Shown here: piece after piece, positions 31,304 to 43,526 of the stretch
How the letters are laid out: every line of letters begins with the position of its first letter
Numbering within the stretch: the stretch's first letter is position 1
NCBI GenBank assembly: GCA_022432975.1
Contig: CM039502.1
Location: 18,299,453-18,363,452, forward strand
DNA length: 64,000 nucleotides
Origin: Begonia masoniana
Lineage: Eukaryota; Streptophyta; Magnoliopsida; Cucurbitales; Begoniaceae
Direction: 5' to 3'
The notes under the pieces: model-generated
Told to the model about the DNA's origin: nothing
The model's input: the letters and a program-made list of their open reading frames with translations, nothing else
The model's database searches: none
Translations under genes and position numbers: made by a program

Positions 31304-33583
31304 TGTAACACCCGGTATTTTGGCCATGTAATAATCCATAGAATTGTTGGGCGAGATTAAATTGCCATTAATATATAAATATTTTATTGGGAGTTTTTAG
31401 GATGTTAAGTGGAAAAGTGAATTTCGGGGAAACCGAATCGGCGAACTAAATAACGAATTAATTAGAAGCCAATAGAGGGGCAATTTTGGAAGGCAATAAG
31501 GTAGTTGAGAGGAAACTAATGGATGATTGACACTTGTCAAGCTTGTTGAGGAAGCCATGCTCCCTCTTCCTCTTCCTCCCTTCTCTTCTCTTCTACGAGA
31601 AATCCATTTCATTTTCTTCTCCTTGTCTTTTTCTCTCTTCCAGACGAAGAGTGGTGATTTTTCCAGCCCCCTTTTCTGATTTTTCCACCCATATTCTTCG
31701 TTTAAGGTAATCCTCTACGTAAGTTAACGAGTTTAGGTTAGTTATTCGTTAGTTTTGTTAAGTTTAAGGGTTAATAGTCCATTATACACACTATAGGTTC
31801 GTGAAATCGCCAAGGACGTACGTGCGAGGCTTGCAACTCCACAGCAACAAGTAAGTTCATACGTGTAGGTTGGCCCTTAAGGCCCTACATCACGGAGATA
31901 CTAGGTTTTTGGTTGTTGGGTAGTTAGGTCGTAGGTTACGTTCTAAGTTAAATGTGTTTTGCTTTATGTTTTGCTTTGTTATCCAGTAGCCTGTTTATGT
32001 TACGTTTAAGCACTGTATATGTTCATGCATACACGTTTTCCTGAAAGTCATGTAAATGTTTTATGCACGTGATTTGAAGTTAAGAAAGATAAAATGTGAA
32101 TGTAATGTACGGTTAAGTGTGGGACGGTGACTGTTATCCTGTTATCCTATTATGTGCCTGAAGTGCACCCCTGTTATGTACCTGTTGTGTACTCCTGTTG
32201 CGCCAGTTCCTCTATAAGCCCCACTTATACCCCCGTCCACTTGAATGTAATGTAAAGTAATGTTCATGTGTTTCAAAAGTTCATGCATAACATATGCATC
32301 ACTGTATTGTATATTCTTACTGAGCTCTAGGCTTATAGTTGAACTCCCTGTTGTAGGTACGGATCCTCCGGATGAGGACTTTGTGCCTCAGGCCGACAAG
32401 TAAGTGCAGTTGGTGGGATGAGCTCGTGGGGTGGTTGCGGAAGTCAGGCGCATTTTACCTGTGGGGGTGTTGTTTTGAAGTGTATGTCAAGTTTTGTACA
32501 GTTTTTGAGAATTAGGTGATGTTTAGGTTTTGTGTTAACGTTTTAAAAACTTTTGTTTTTGATAGTTTTCTTTTGAAATATTCTGGAATCCTTTGGAATC
32601 TCTATTTTGTTGTGCATGGATTGGTTCGGGTTTAAGAGCTATCCAGGCAGTCGGTTTTCTTGAATTTCCGCCATGTTCTCTAACATGTACAAAATCATGT
32701 TTTGAATTGAGTCTGTTTGGGGTTTTGGAAACATTTTGTGTCTAAAGAGGTTTGTAGTAAGTTGTGAGGTTATTAGGTTGTGTAGATGTGAAACAGAGAG
32801 GTAGCTGATCGATCGGCGGAGTGTTGAGATAAAAGTGTTTATGTCATCCGGTTATGTCCATCCATTTATGTCATCCGTTTACGTCATCCGTTGTATGTCA
32901 TCCGTTGTCATCCGTTTTATGTCATCCGTTTTATGTCATCCGTTTTATGTCATCCGTTTTATGTCATCCGTTTTATGTCATCCGTTTTATGTCATCCGTT
33001 TTATGTCATCCGTTTTATGTCATCCGTTTTATGTCATCCGTTTTATGTCATCCGTTTTATGTCATCCGTTTTATGTCATCCGTTTTATGTCATCCGTTTT
33101 ATGTCATCCGTTTTATGTCATCCGTTTTATGTCATCCGTTTTATGTCATCCGTTTTATGTCATCCGTTTTATGTCATCCGTTTTATGTCATCCGTTTTAT
33201 GTCATCCGTTTTATGTCATCCGTTTTATGTCATCCGTTTTATGTCATCCGTTTTATGTCATCCGTTTTATGTCATCCGTTTTATGTCATCCGTTTTATGT
33301 CATCCGTTTTATGTCATCCGTTTTATGTCATCCGTTTTATGTCATCCGTTTTATGTCATCCGTTTTATGTCATCCGTTTTATGTCATCCGTTTTATGTCA
33401 TCCGTTTTATGTCATCCGTTTTATGTCATCCGTTTTATGTCATCCGTTTTATGTCATCCGTTTTATGTCATCCGTTTTATGTCATCCGTTTTATGTCATC
33501 CGTTTTATGTCATCCACTTTATGTCATCCACTTTATGTCATCCACTTTATGTCATCCACTTTATGTCATCCACTTTACATCTT
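31304..33583 (+). repeat. 5' LTR of the outer element, first part
   Basis: Starts tgtaacacccggtattttgg, matching the 3' LTR start at 48129. It is collinear with 48129-48928 up to about 32081, then continues with sequence missing from the truncated 3' LTR, including a gtgcctgaagtgcac motif near 32156 and a 14-bp array. It is interrupted at 33583 by the nested element. No gene is present; the 304-codon frame is the array. Confidence 0.9.
32908..33578. repeat. 14-bp tandem array
   Basis: About 43 near-perfect copies of catccgttttatgt followed by about five of the variant catccactttatgt. Degenerate units continue after the nested element (43247-43390). Because 14 is not a multiple of 3, all three plus-strand frames stay open and read the same 14-residue repeat; this is not a gene. 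Confidence 0.95.
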
Positions 33584-36106
33584 TATAATTCCTCTTGTAC
33601 GGTTTTTTGAGTTAATAATGATATTCATATTTATTATATTATGCATTGTCATAATATTGTCCAATCAATCAATTTCGCAAACGGAAGCGCATTACGAGCC
33701 AACAATTAATAGGAATTTTAAGGAAATTATGGATTTTTTCGGAGATTAACGTATATTCCGAGTAATTTACAGCTATCGCAATGTAAAGAACGTTTTAGTA
33801 AAAATAGTAACGATGTCCGTTTTGCGAACGGAATAGGTTTTGTTAAAATCCCAAATAGTAAGTTGGACTTGTTGGTGAAATAAGGAAGTTTGATGACCCC
33901 GAATAGTTGGACGATTAACGAACCGAAGGACGAAACAAAATAGAAATAAGAGCTAAGGGCATTTTGGTAATTTGTCAAACCAAATTATATTAAAAATCAA
34001 CTTTTCTTCCTTCTCCCTCACTTCTTCTCCTTCTCTGTTTCACGAAATCGACAGAGAGCTATCTCCTCTCTGCCCGCTCGATTCCTTCGACGATTCTGAC
34101 CTCCGTTCTTCCTCTGTTCTTCGTGATTTCTCCTCCAATCGCAATCCTAGGTATGGATCTATGATTCTATAGCGTTAGTTTTCAATTCTCGGATCGTTTT
34201 AAAGTTAGGGTTTTGTTAGGGTTTTATTAGAAATCGAGATTTAGGGTTCGTAATTAATAGGTTAGCTGTAATAAAGTATATATTGGACGTATTTGACGTT
34301 ATTGGACGAAGTTAAATCAATTTGTGAAAATGTTAAAAAGTTAGAGATTTTCGGGTTTTTGAGGAAAAACTCGTTAATTGAAGTTTTAGATTATCGAGCA
34401 TTAATTGACATTATAAACGCTTCGATTAGCTAAATTAAGAATTTAGGAATGATTCTTTAGTTAAGGTTTGTAATTTGGACGTCAATAGCTTGAATTGGCT
34501 TTAACGACAAATATCGTGTTTTGCCTCAGACACACGACTCCCGTGGACGAAGCTTGAGATTTAGCGCGCTCAAGGTAAGTTCTCGTGACTTACTCTGACC
34601 GATTGGTCTACACCGTACTTCGATTTAGCGTCGAGGATCTTAGAGGATGGATTGTTTTAATTGCTTTGGTTGAGTAGTTAGGTTTAAACGTTTCGTAGGT
34701 TATTTCATTTACAGTCTTGATGGTACGCATGCTTGTTTGTTTACTCTTATATTGAACTGTCCATGCATCACGTATTTTAACTTGGCATGAAAATGAATTT
34801 CTGCACTGCACGATGTTTTCTGAAAACCATGTGGCCCAGAAATTGGGGGCTCTTGATCTATCGTGCGGGCCGATTAAGGGTCTGGCCGATACCACATCTC
34901 ATGTACTGTAATTAATGAACGTAATCTGTTATCTGGTCACGCGAGGTGGGGCTCAGGCACGGCTGTACGTGTTGTAAGCGTGTACCCTCCTCCTCTAACC
35001 GCACGGGGTAGTCCGACCGCTGGATGGGCCCCCTTCGGTTAGGGGGATGAGATCTCGGTGATATACTGTCTGCGACGCTCTGTTATGCATGATTTCTGAA
35101 CTCCATATGCACAGCACGCATCTGCATTTACGTAGAATTTACTGAGCCTGTTAGCTCATAGGTATCTGTATGGTGTAGGTGACGTTATAGGTGACATCAA
35201 GCCAGGTGAGGACGACGTTCCTCCTTCGAACGTATGAGGCAGTTGACGGAGAATGGCCCGTGGGAGTGTGCTGAGCAGTCGGCGCGTTTTGACCCGTGGG
35301 GATGTCTGTGTAAGTATTTTGGGGGATTTAATAGATGATACGTATGTATAGACGAACATGTTAGGATGTTTGGATATGGATAGATGTTAGGTTCATATTT
35401 GATGTTTTAAATGTTTTTGGAAATCTGTTTATAATCTGTGTTTTGATAGTTTTTACTGGAACTGCTTGGAATTTGAAACAGGAGGATTAGACAACTTTTA
35501 AACGTATCCATGCAGTTCGTTTTTAAGAAGTTTTATCGTGTTTAAAATATTATGTTATGTGAGGAATTGTTGCTCTCTGGAATCGGATTCCAGAGAGCAG
35601 ATCAGATTGTGGTTTTGCTCTCTGGAGTTTCCAGAGAGCACTTGAAAAATAATGGCAGTAGAGAAATGATGAGAGAAGGCGACCAAAAGAACATGGATCG
35701 CTACACAGAGTGTGCAGCGATCGATCTCTGCAGCATGCAGAGATCGATCGCTGCATGCTGCATGATCGCTGCATGCTGCATGCTGTGCAGCGACCAGTCG
35801 CTGCAGCAATGCAGCGACTGGTCGCTGTACGCTGCAGCATATGCAGCGATCAGTCGCTGCATGCTGCAGCGACTGGTCGCTGCCCCTGTGTTTTTAGGGC
35901 CGGACAGTTTTGCCCTTCCGATTGTTTTAATCGAAATTAGTTTTTAATTAAATAGTTTTAATTGTTTTATTAACAATTTTATGTTTGTTTTAAATGGTTT
36001 TCCAAACAACACTGACGACTTCAATTCCGATTCAGTTTCCGCTTAAAGTGTAAAATAAAATGAAAAATTTATACTGGTAAATGGGTACAGTATTAGGGGT
36101 GTTACA
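33584..36106 (+). repeat. 5' LTR of the nested element
   Basis: Ends ggggtgttaca at 36106. The first ~20 bases (tataattcctcttgtacgg) differ from the right LTR start (tgtaacatccggcttgtacgg), so the terminal TG is lost. It also carries about 47 bp more than the right LTR in the hairpin cluster near 35700. Confidence 0.92.
35570..35883. repeat. Hairpin cluster with GCGA-N4-TCGC units
   Basis: Two CTCTGGA...TCCAGAG hairpins (about 35575-35600 and 35619-35641) are followed by GCGA-N4-TCGC units at 35790 (CCAG), 35814 (CTGG), 35846 (TCAG) and 35869 (CTGG), embedded in tgcatgctgca words. It lies about 225-540 bp before the LTR 3' end. The same layout, CTCTGGA hairpin plus GCGA units, is found in the minus-strand element LTR. 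Confidence 0.85.
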
Positions 36107-36110
36107 ATTA

Positions 36111-36123
36111 TGGTATCAGAGCC
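36111..36123 (+). other. Primer-binding site for initiator tRNA-Met
   Basis: tggtatcagagcc, four bases after the 5' LTR end, complementary to the 3' end of initiator methionine tRNA. Confidence 0.94.
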
Positions 36124-36268
36124 CCCGGGTTTTAAAATCGGTTCTGTAGACTGCTCGACTGCACAGCCACTACGCGGACATCCTTCATCAACTGTAAGTC
36201 TGTTTATAGCTGTATTTGATTTTATTTCTTAGGATTATCTGTTTAATTTGTTTTAGGCTTTATACACT

Positions 36269-39088
36269 ATGACTCGAGGAAGAGATCCTAGAGATGACGC
36301 GCTAGATTAATTTACAGAGTTGATAGATCGCCAGTCCCAGCATATGGACCGGCAGGCGCAACAGATTACGGACTTAGTGAATCGGGAGAACCAGAGGGCT
36401 CAGGATTTGATAGTTCCCAATAACCAGGGCATGCAGAAGTTTCAGGGCCTACGGCCTCCAGTGTTTGATGGTCGATCATCGGATCCTACTGTTGCTGAGG
36501 AATGGATCCGAGTTATGGAGGATATGTTAGCTTATGCCGAGGTGGGGAACGGGAGCAAGGTGGCGTATGCTACCTTTCACTTAGCGATGGATGCCCGATT
36601 CTGGTGGGATTCGATCAAGGTGACGACAGATGTATCTATTATGACTTGGGATCGGTTCAAGTTTCTATTCTTCGATAAGTATTTCAGCCGCACAGTGAGG
36701 GTGGCCATGAGGAACGAGTTTATGCAGCTGAAGCAGACTGGTTCGGTTGCTGATTATATTCGGAGGTTTGAGGCATTATCCAGATTTGCACCTCGTCTTG
36801 TTAGCGATAATGAGGAAAAGGTGCACCAGTTTATGGAGGGACTTAATCCGGAGATCCGGATGCACGTGGTTGTCTCAGGTATTATTGATGTACCCTTTTC
36901 TGACGTCACAGCTAGAGCCTTGGATATAGAGGCTGCCAGAGCTACATGTGTTAGACCGAGGGAGCCAGCTAAGGGCTTCTTCCGTGAGATACGACCTCAG
37001 TCGCAGAACCGAGGTTTACAGCCTAGAGCGCAGCCCCAGCAGCAGCCGAGGGGTGTGAAGAGACCTCTTGAGGGAGGTATTGATCGGGGTAAAGGGAAGC
37101 AAGTCCAGGGGGCTTCTCAGATACCGTGGTGCCCTATTTGTCAGAGGGAACACAGTGGTGAGTGCCGTGTTGGCACTAACCGATGCTTTAGATGTGGGGA
37201 GCTTGGCCATTACGTCAGAGATTGCCCAAAGCCTGGCCGAGACCAGTTAGGTGGAGATCAGAGGAAAGTGACCCCGAGGATCTTCGCATTTATAGAGCCA
37301 GCTGATGTTGATGATGATGATCAGCCTGCTGTGATGGCAGGTACTATTCTGATTATGGGTACAGCTGTATTTACTTTGATGGATACAGGAGCTACACACT
37401 CCTTTATATCGATTGCTTGCATGTCTAGACTGAGATTAGTGCCAGAGTTAGCAGAGTGCGAATATAGTGTGATGTTGCCCTCAGGAGAGCGTATGCAGTC
37501 ACGTCAGATTGTGCAGGGCAATATTGTCTCGGTTGGAAGTAATACCCTCTATGCTCGCCTTATTGTTATGGGCATAGAACACTATGATCTGATCTTAGGG
37601 ATGGACTGGCTAGCACAGCACTTCACCACCATCAATTGTCGATCCGGGATGGTGACCTTCCGACCCCCGGGTAAAGCCGAGTTTTCTTATCAGGCGATGA
37701 ACAGATTGAGTAGCTTGCCTATTTCTTATTCCATGATGGTCAACGAGCAGTTTAAAGGTGCGTGCTCTATTTATTTGGCCTCTGTATTTGATTGTCAGCT
37801 GCTCAGCGGAGAAAAGCTGAGTGACATTCCTATTGTCAGAGAGTTCTCTGGGATTTTTCTTGATGACCTTCCCGGGTTACCACCGGACCGGGAGATTGAG
37901 TTCACTATCGATGTATATCCTAACTCCGCACCGAGGTTTAAGAACCCATACCGGTTGGCACCGGCCGAGTTGAGAGAGTTGAGGACTCAGCTTGATGAGT
38001 TATTAGAGAAAGGTTTCATTCTACCCAGTGTTTCACCCTGGGGTGCGCCTGTTCTATTCGTCAAGAAGAAAGACGGGACCCTCAGGATGTGCATTGATTA
38101 CAGAGAGTTGAACAAATTGACGGTGAAGAATAAGTATCCACTGCCGCGGATTGATGACTTGTTTGATCAGCTCCAGGGTGCCCGAGTGTTTTCCAGGATT
38201 GACCTACGCTCGGGTTATTATCAGCTGAAGGTCCGGCGTGACGATATTCAGAAGACGGCATTCCGAACGAGGTATGGGCATTATGAGTTCCTTGTTATGT
38301 CTTTCAGATTTACTAATGCCCCTACAACGTTCATGGACTTGATGAACCGTGTCTTTAAGGAGTATCTGGACAAGTTCGTGGTAGTCTTCATCGACGATAT
38401 CCTGATTTACTCTAAGTCTAAGGAAGAGCACGAGGAGCATCTGAGGATCGTTTTACAGATTCTGAGTCAACGCCAGTTGTATCCAAAGTTTTCGAAATGC
38501 GAGTTTTGGCTTGATAGAGTGAGCTTCCTTGGCCATATTATATCACAGGACGGAGTTTCTGTGGATCCGAGCAAGATTCAGGTGGTCAGAGATTGGCCAC
38601 AGCCGAAGAACGTACGTGAGGTGCATGGATTTCTCGGATTGGCCGGTTATTATCGAAAGTTTATAGAAGGATTCTCGAAGGTCGCACTTCCTCTTACACG
38701 ATTGACTCGGAAGAACGAGAAGTTTGTATGGTCGGCTGCTTGTGAAGATAGTTTTATGGAGTTAAAGCAGAGATTGACCACCGCTCCAGTACTGGCGCTA
38801 CCTGTTGAAGGTGTCAGATTCAGTATTTACTGCGATGCATCTGGAGTGGGACTGGGTTGTGTGTTGATGCAGGAGGGTAGAGTTATTGCATATGCTTCTC
38901 GGCAGTTGAAGCCGTACGAGCAGAATTACCCTACGCACGACCTTTTTGTTAGCAGCTGTGGTCTTCGCACTGAAGATATGGAGACATTATTTGTATGGGC
39001 AGCAGTGCGAGATATTTTTCGACCACAAGAGCCTGAAGTACTTATTTACGCAGAAGGAGCTGAACATGCGACAGAGAAGATGGCTTGA
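36269..39088 (+). pseudogene. gag-PR-RT-RNaseH polyprotein of the nested element
   Basis: The natural ATG is at 36269 (MTRGRDPRDD); codon 14 is TAA (36308-36310), after which the frame is open for 922 codons from 36320. Order within those: gag core ([10 protein letters not shown]), CCHC knuckle [14 protein letters not shown] near residue 288, protease [10 protein letters not shown] near 350, RT ([29 protein letters not shown] near 690) and RNaseH ([13 protein letters not shown] near 835). gag and pol share one frame. A frameshift after NYPTHDL near 38941 leaves an out-of-frame tail to 39088. Confidence 0.93.
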
Positions 39089-39674
39089 GTTTGTCAAAGA
39101 CTATGCTTTTGATATCAAGTACCATCCGGGAAAAGCGAACAGGGTTGCTGATGCCTTGAGTAGAATGCCTTCTGCAAGTCAGCCTTCATTAGCAGCGATG
39201 TCAGTTACGCTGCGGTCTGAGATTGAGAGATTCGATGTGGAGATAGTGGCTGAGTTGTCCAGTATGCTCGCCAACATTTCTCTCAGGCCGACTATTCTTG
39301 GTCGTATACGTGAGGCTCAGCAGAGTGATTCAGAGTGTATGGAGCTTCGATCGAGTATGACCTTGGGAGACTCGTCGGATTTCCATTTATCTGATGATGG
39401 TATTCTGAAGTTCAGGCATAGGTGGTACGTACCTAATGACGAGGATCTGAAGAAGGAGATATTGGCTGAGGCACATTCTTCGGCATATTCTGTGCACCCG
39501 GGGAGTACCAAGATGTACCGGGATTTGAAACAGCACTTCTGGTGGCCGAACATGAAGAGGGAGGTTGCCAAGTACGTTGAGACCTGTTTAGTATGCCAAC
39601 AGGTGAAGGCAGAGCACCAGAGACCGGCCGGAACGTTATTGCCACTGCCGATTCCGGAGTGGAAGTGGGAGTAG
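38946..39674 (+). pseudogene. RNaseH end and integrase zinc region of the nested element
   Basis: Continues pol in the next frame: [25 protein letters not shown], then [15 protein letters not shown] and the integrase zinc-binding region with HPGSTK, HFWWP and CLVCQQ. It stops at TAG (39672-39674) after WKWE; the expected codon is CAG, so this is one base change. Confidence 0.92.
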
Positions 39675-39680
39675 ATCTCC

Positions 39681-40373
39681 ATGGATTTCATTGTGGGGCT
39701 CCCGAGGACGACGAAGGGCCATGACGGCATATGGGTTATTGTGGACCGATTGACAAAGTCGGCCCACTTCTTATCTGTGAGGATGGCATCGTCCATGGAT
39801 CAGCTCGCCGAGCTTTATGTGCAGGAGATTGTCAGACTGCATGGCGTGCCAGTTTCGATTGTTTCAGACAGAGATCCGAGATTCACATCGAAGTTCTGGA
39901 AGAGTCTGCACAAAGCTATGGGGACTCAGCTTAATTTCAGCACCGCATTTCATCCTCAGACTGATGGACAGACAGAGAGAACGAATCAGATACTTGAGGA
40001 TATGCTCAGAGCTTGTGTGCTGGAGTTTCAGGGCTCGTGGAGCCGATATTTGCCCCTGATTGAGTTCTCGTACAACAACAGCTTCCAGGCTACGATTGGC
40101 ATGGCTCCATATGAGGCGTTGTATGGTCGCAAGTGTAGGTCTCCGTTATATTGGGACGAAGTTGGCGAGGCCAGCATCGTTGGTCCAGAGATTCTACAGC
40201 AGACGGCAGAGAAGATTGCCATTATTCGACAGCGTATCGAGGTAGCTCAGAGCAGACAGAAGAGCTATGCTGACACTAGACGGAGAGAGCTAGAGTCTGA
40301 GGAAGGTGACGAGGTCTACCTTAAAGTTTCTCCGTTCAAAGGCGTTGCGAGATTTGGAAGGAGGGGTAAGTAA
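39681..40373 (+). pseudogene. Integrase catalytic core of the nested element
   Basis: Starts MDFIVGLP right after the TAG. The DDE-type core is visible: the first Asp within [18 protein letters not shown], and the Glu in [13 protein letters not shown]. It continues to YNNSFQATIGMAPYEALYG and GVARFGRRGK, then ends where the frame breaks (gggtaagtaaatcc). Confidence 0.92.
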
Positions 40374-40384
40374 ATCCTCGTTAT

Positions 40385-40720
40385 GTGGCGCCCTTTCCTA
40401 CTCTGAAGAGGATCGGGAAGATGGCGTATCGACTACAGCTTCCGGCTTCTATGGAGAGTATCCACGATGTATTCCACGTATCTATGCTTCGGAGATGTTT
40501 ACGTGATCCATCGCACATCGTGGAGACTACAGAGATCGAGGTACAGCCTACCTTGACTTACGAGGTGGGGCCGGTACGCATTTTGGAGTATTCCACCAAA
40601 GTCTTACGCAACAAAGAGATTCCACTGGTCAAAGTCTTGTGGCGCAACCACGAGGTGGAAGAGGCTACGTGGGAGCGACAGCAGGATGTGATGACTAAAT
40701 ATCCTGAGCTATTTGTATGA
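40385..40720 (+). pseudogene. Chromodomain-like C-terminus of the nested element pol
   Basis: The last pol segment, 111 codons: [30 protein letters not shown] and the chromodomain-like end VLWRNHEVEEATWERQQD with YPELFV. It lies directly before the purine-rich tract at 40748-40760 and the 3' LTR. Confidence 0.9.
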
Positions 40721-40747
40721 TTTAATTTTGTGGACAAAATTTTAAAT

Positions 40748-40760
40748 AAGGTGGGTAGAA
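40748..40760 (+). other. Polypurine tract of the nested element
   Basis: aaggtgggtagaa immediately before the 3' LTR start tgtaacatccgg. Confidence 0.8.
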
Positions 40761-43241
40761 TGTAACATCCGGCTTGTACGGATTTTTGATTTAATATATG
40801 ATATTCATATTTTATTATATTATGGCATTTTCATAAATATGTCAAATCAAATCAATTTCGCAAACGGAAAGCGGCATTACGATCCTAACGATTAATAGGA
40901 ATTTTAAGGAAATTATGAGAATTTTCGGAGATTGAACGCTATATTCCGAGTAATTACAGCTATCGCAATGTAAAGAACGTTTTAGTAAAAATAGTAAACG
41001 ATGTCCGTTTTGCGAACGGATAGTTTTGTTAAATCCCAAATAGTAAGTTGGACTTGTTGGTGAAATAAGGAAGTTTGATGACCCCGAATAGTTGGACGAT
41101 TAACGAACCGAAGGACGAAACAAAATAGAAATAAGAGCTAAGGGCATTTTGGTAATTTGTCAAACCAAATTATATTAAAAATCAACTTTTCTTCCTTCTC
41201 CCTCACTTCTTCTCCTTCTCTGTTTCACGAAATCGACAGAGAGCTATCTCCTCTCTGCCCGAGCGATTCCTTCGACGATTCCGACCTCCGTTCTTCCTCC
41301 GTTCTTCGTGATTTCTCCTCCAATCGCAATCCAAGGTATGGATCTATGATTCTATAGCGTTAGTTTTCAATTCTCGGATCGTTTTAAAGTTAGGGTTTTG
41401 TTAGGGTTTTATTAGAAATCGAGATTTAGGGTTTCGTAATTAATAGGTTAGCTGTAATAAAGTATATATTGGACGTATTTGACGTTATTGGACGAAGTTA
41501 AATCAATTTGTGAAAATGTTAAAAAGTTAGAGATTTTCGGGTTTTTGAGGAAAAACTCGTTAATTGAAGTTTTAGATTATCGAGCATTAATTGACGTTAT
41601 AAACGCTTCGATTAGCTAAGTTAAGAATTTAGGAATGATTCTTTAGTTAAGGTTTGTAATTTGGACGTCAATAGCTTGAATTGGCTTTAACGACAAATAT
41701 CGTGTTTTGCCTAAGACACACGACTCCCGTGGACGAAGCTTGAGATTTAGTGCGCTCAAGGTAAGTTCTCGTGACTTGCTCTGACCGATTGGTCTACACT
41801 GTACTTCGATTTAGCATCGAGGATCTTAGAGGATGGATTGTTTTAATTACTTTGGTTGGGTAGTTAGGTTTAAACGTTTCGTAGGTTATTTCATTTACAG
41901 TCTTGATGGTACGCATGCTTGTTTGTTTACTCTTATATTGAACTGTCCATGCATCACGTATTTTAACTTGGCATGAAAACGAATTTCTGCACTGCACGAT
42001 GTTTTCTGAAAACCATGTGGCCCAGAAATTGGGGGCTCTTGATCTATCATGCGGGCCGATTAAGGGTCTGGCCGATACCACATCTCATGTACTGTAATTA
42101 ATGAACGTAATCTGTTATCTGGTCACGCGAGGTGGGGCTCAGGCACGGCTGTACGTGTTGTAAGCGTGTACCCCCTCCTCTAACCTCACGGGGTAGTCCG
42201 ACCGCTGGATGGGCCCCGTTCGGTTAGGGGGATGAGATCTCGGTGATATACTGTCTGCGACGCTCTGTTATGCATGATTTTTGAACTCCATATGCACAGC
42301 ACGCATCTGCATTTACGTAGAATTTACTGAGCCTGTTAGCTCATAGGTGTCTGTATGGTGTAGGTGACGTTATAGGTGACATCGAGCCAGGTGAGGACGA
42401 CGTTCCTCCTTCGGACGTATGAGGCAGTTGACGGAGAATGGCCCGTGGGAGTGTGCTGAGCAGTCGGCGCGTTTTGACCCGTGGAGATGTCTGTGTAAGT
42501 ATTTTGGGGGATTTAATGGATGATACATATGTATAGACGAACATGTTAGGATGTTTGGATATGGATAGATGTTAGGTTCATATTTGATGTTTTAAACGTT
42601 TTTGGAAATCTGTTTATAATCTGTGTTTTGATAGTTTTTACTGGAACTGCTTGGAATTTGAAACAGGAGGATTAGACAACTTTTAAACGTATCCGTGCAG
42701 TTCGTTTTTAAGAAGTTTTATCGTGTTTAAAATATTATGTTATTTGAGAAATTGTTGCTCTCTGGAATCGGATTCCAGAGAGCAGATCAGATTGTGGTTT
42801 TGCTCTCTGGAGTTTCCAGAGAGCACTTGAAAAATAATGGCAGTAGAGAAATGATGAGAGAAGGCGACCGAAGGAACATGGATCGCTGCATGCTGCATGA
42901 TCGCTGCATGCTGCATGCTGTGCAGCGACCAGTCGCTGCAGCAATGCAGCGACTGGTCGCTGTACGCTGCAGCATATGCAGCGATCAGTCGCTGCATGCT
43001 GCAGCGACTGGTCGCTGCCCCTGTGTTTTTAGGGCCGGACAGTTTTGCCCTTCTGATTGTTTTAATCGAAATTAGTTTTTAATTAAATAGTTTTAATTGT
43101 TTTATTAACAATTTTATGTTTGTTTTAAATGGTTTTCCAAACAACACTGACGACTTCAATTCCGATTCAGTTTCCGCTTAAAGTGTAAAATAAAATGAAA
43201 AATTTATACGGGTAAATGGGTACAGTATTAGGGGTGTTACA
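40761..43241 (+). repeat. 3' LTR of the nested element
   Basis: Runs tgtaacatccggc to ggggtgttaca (2481 bp) with intact TG...CA ends. By eye it differs from the left LTR by scattered single bases and indels, plus a shorter hairpin cluster (42882-43020). Confidence 0.93.
42882..43020. repeat. GCGA-N4-TCGC cluster, short form
   Basis: The same four units (cores CCAG, CTGG, TCAG, CTGG) as the left LTR, but about 47 bp of upstream tgcagcgatcgat-type sequence is missing. Confidence 0.85.
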
Positions 43242-43246
43242 ATCTT

Positions 43247-43509
43247 CCACTTTCATGTCTTGCACTTTATATCATCCACTTCATGTCATCCACTGTACGT
43301 CTTCCAGTTTATGTCTTCCACTTTTATGTCATCCAGTTTATGTCTTCCACTTTATGTCATGTCTTCCACTCTATGTCTTCCATTTTATGCCTTCAATTTT
43401 TGTCTTACCAATTTAAATGTTCAAGATTTTTAAAAGGTTGAAAAAATTTTACATCTAAAAAGTCGAAGTCTGACTTTCGTGACGGTCCCGGCGGGTTGGG
43501 GTCGTCACA
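43247..43509 (+). repeat. 5' LTR of the outer element, last part
   Basis: Continues the 14-bp array in degenerate form (tttatgtcttccac words to about 43390) and ends ggggtcgtcaca at 43509, just before the outer element primer-binding site. Joined with 31304-33583 it gives an LTR of about 2.5 kb. Confidence 0.88.
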
Positions 43510-43513
43510 GTTA

Positions 43514-43526
43514 TGGTATCAGAGCC
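43514..43526 (+). other. Primer-binding site of the outer element
   Basis: tggtatcagagcc, four bases after the LTR end at 43509; the same initiator tRNA-Met site as the other two elements. Confidence 0.93.

Larger units (their letters stand above)
33584..43241 (+). mobile_element. Nested Ty3/gypsy element, Tekay/Del-like, nearly complete
   Basis: LTRs 33584-36106 and 40761-43241, primer-binding site at 36111, gag-pol 36269-40720, polypurine tract 40748-40760. The 5-bp duplication atctt lies at 33579-33583 and 43242-43246, inside the 14-bp array of the outer element. The LTRs are nearly alike by eye, so it is younger than its host. gag-pol needs a stop near codon 14, a frameshift near 38941, a TAG at 39672 and a break near 40373 to be repaired, so this copy is not autonomous. 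Confidence 0.95.

Noticed and set aside
32835..33749. 304-codon open frame with MSSVLCHPFYVIRF repeats
   Set aside because: It is the 14-bp tandem array translated; all three plus frames are open for the same reason, and it lies in an LTR.
36269..40720. Autonomous, intact gypsy element
   Set aside because: An early stop, two frame breaks and a TAG in front of the integrase core rule this out unless the assembly is wrong.
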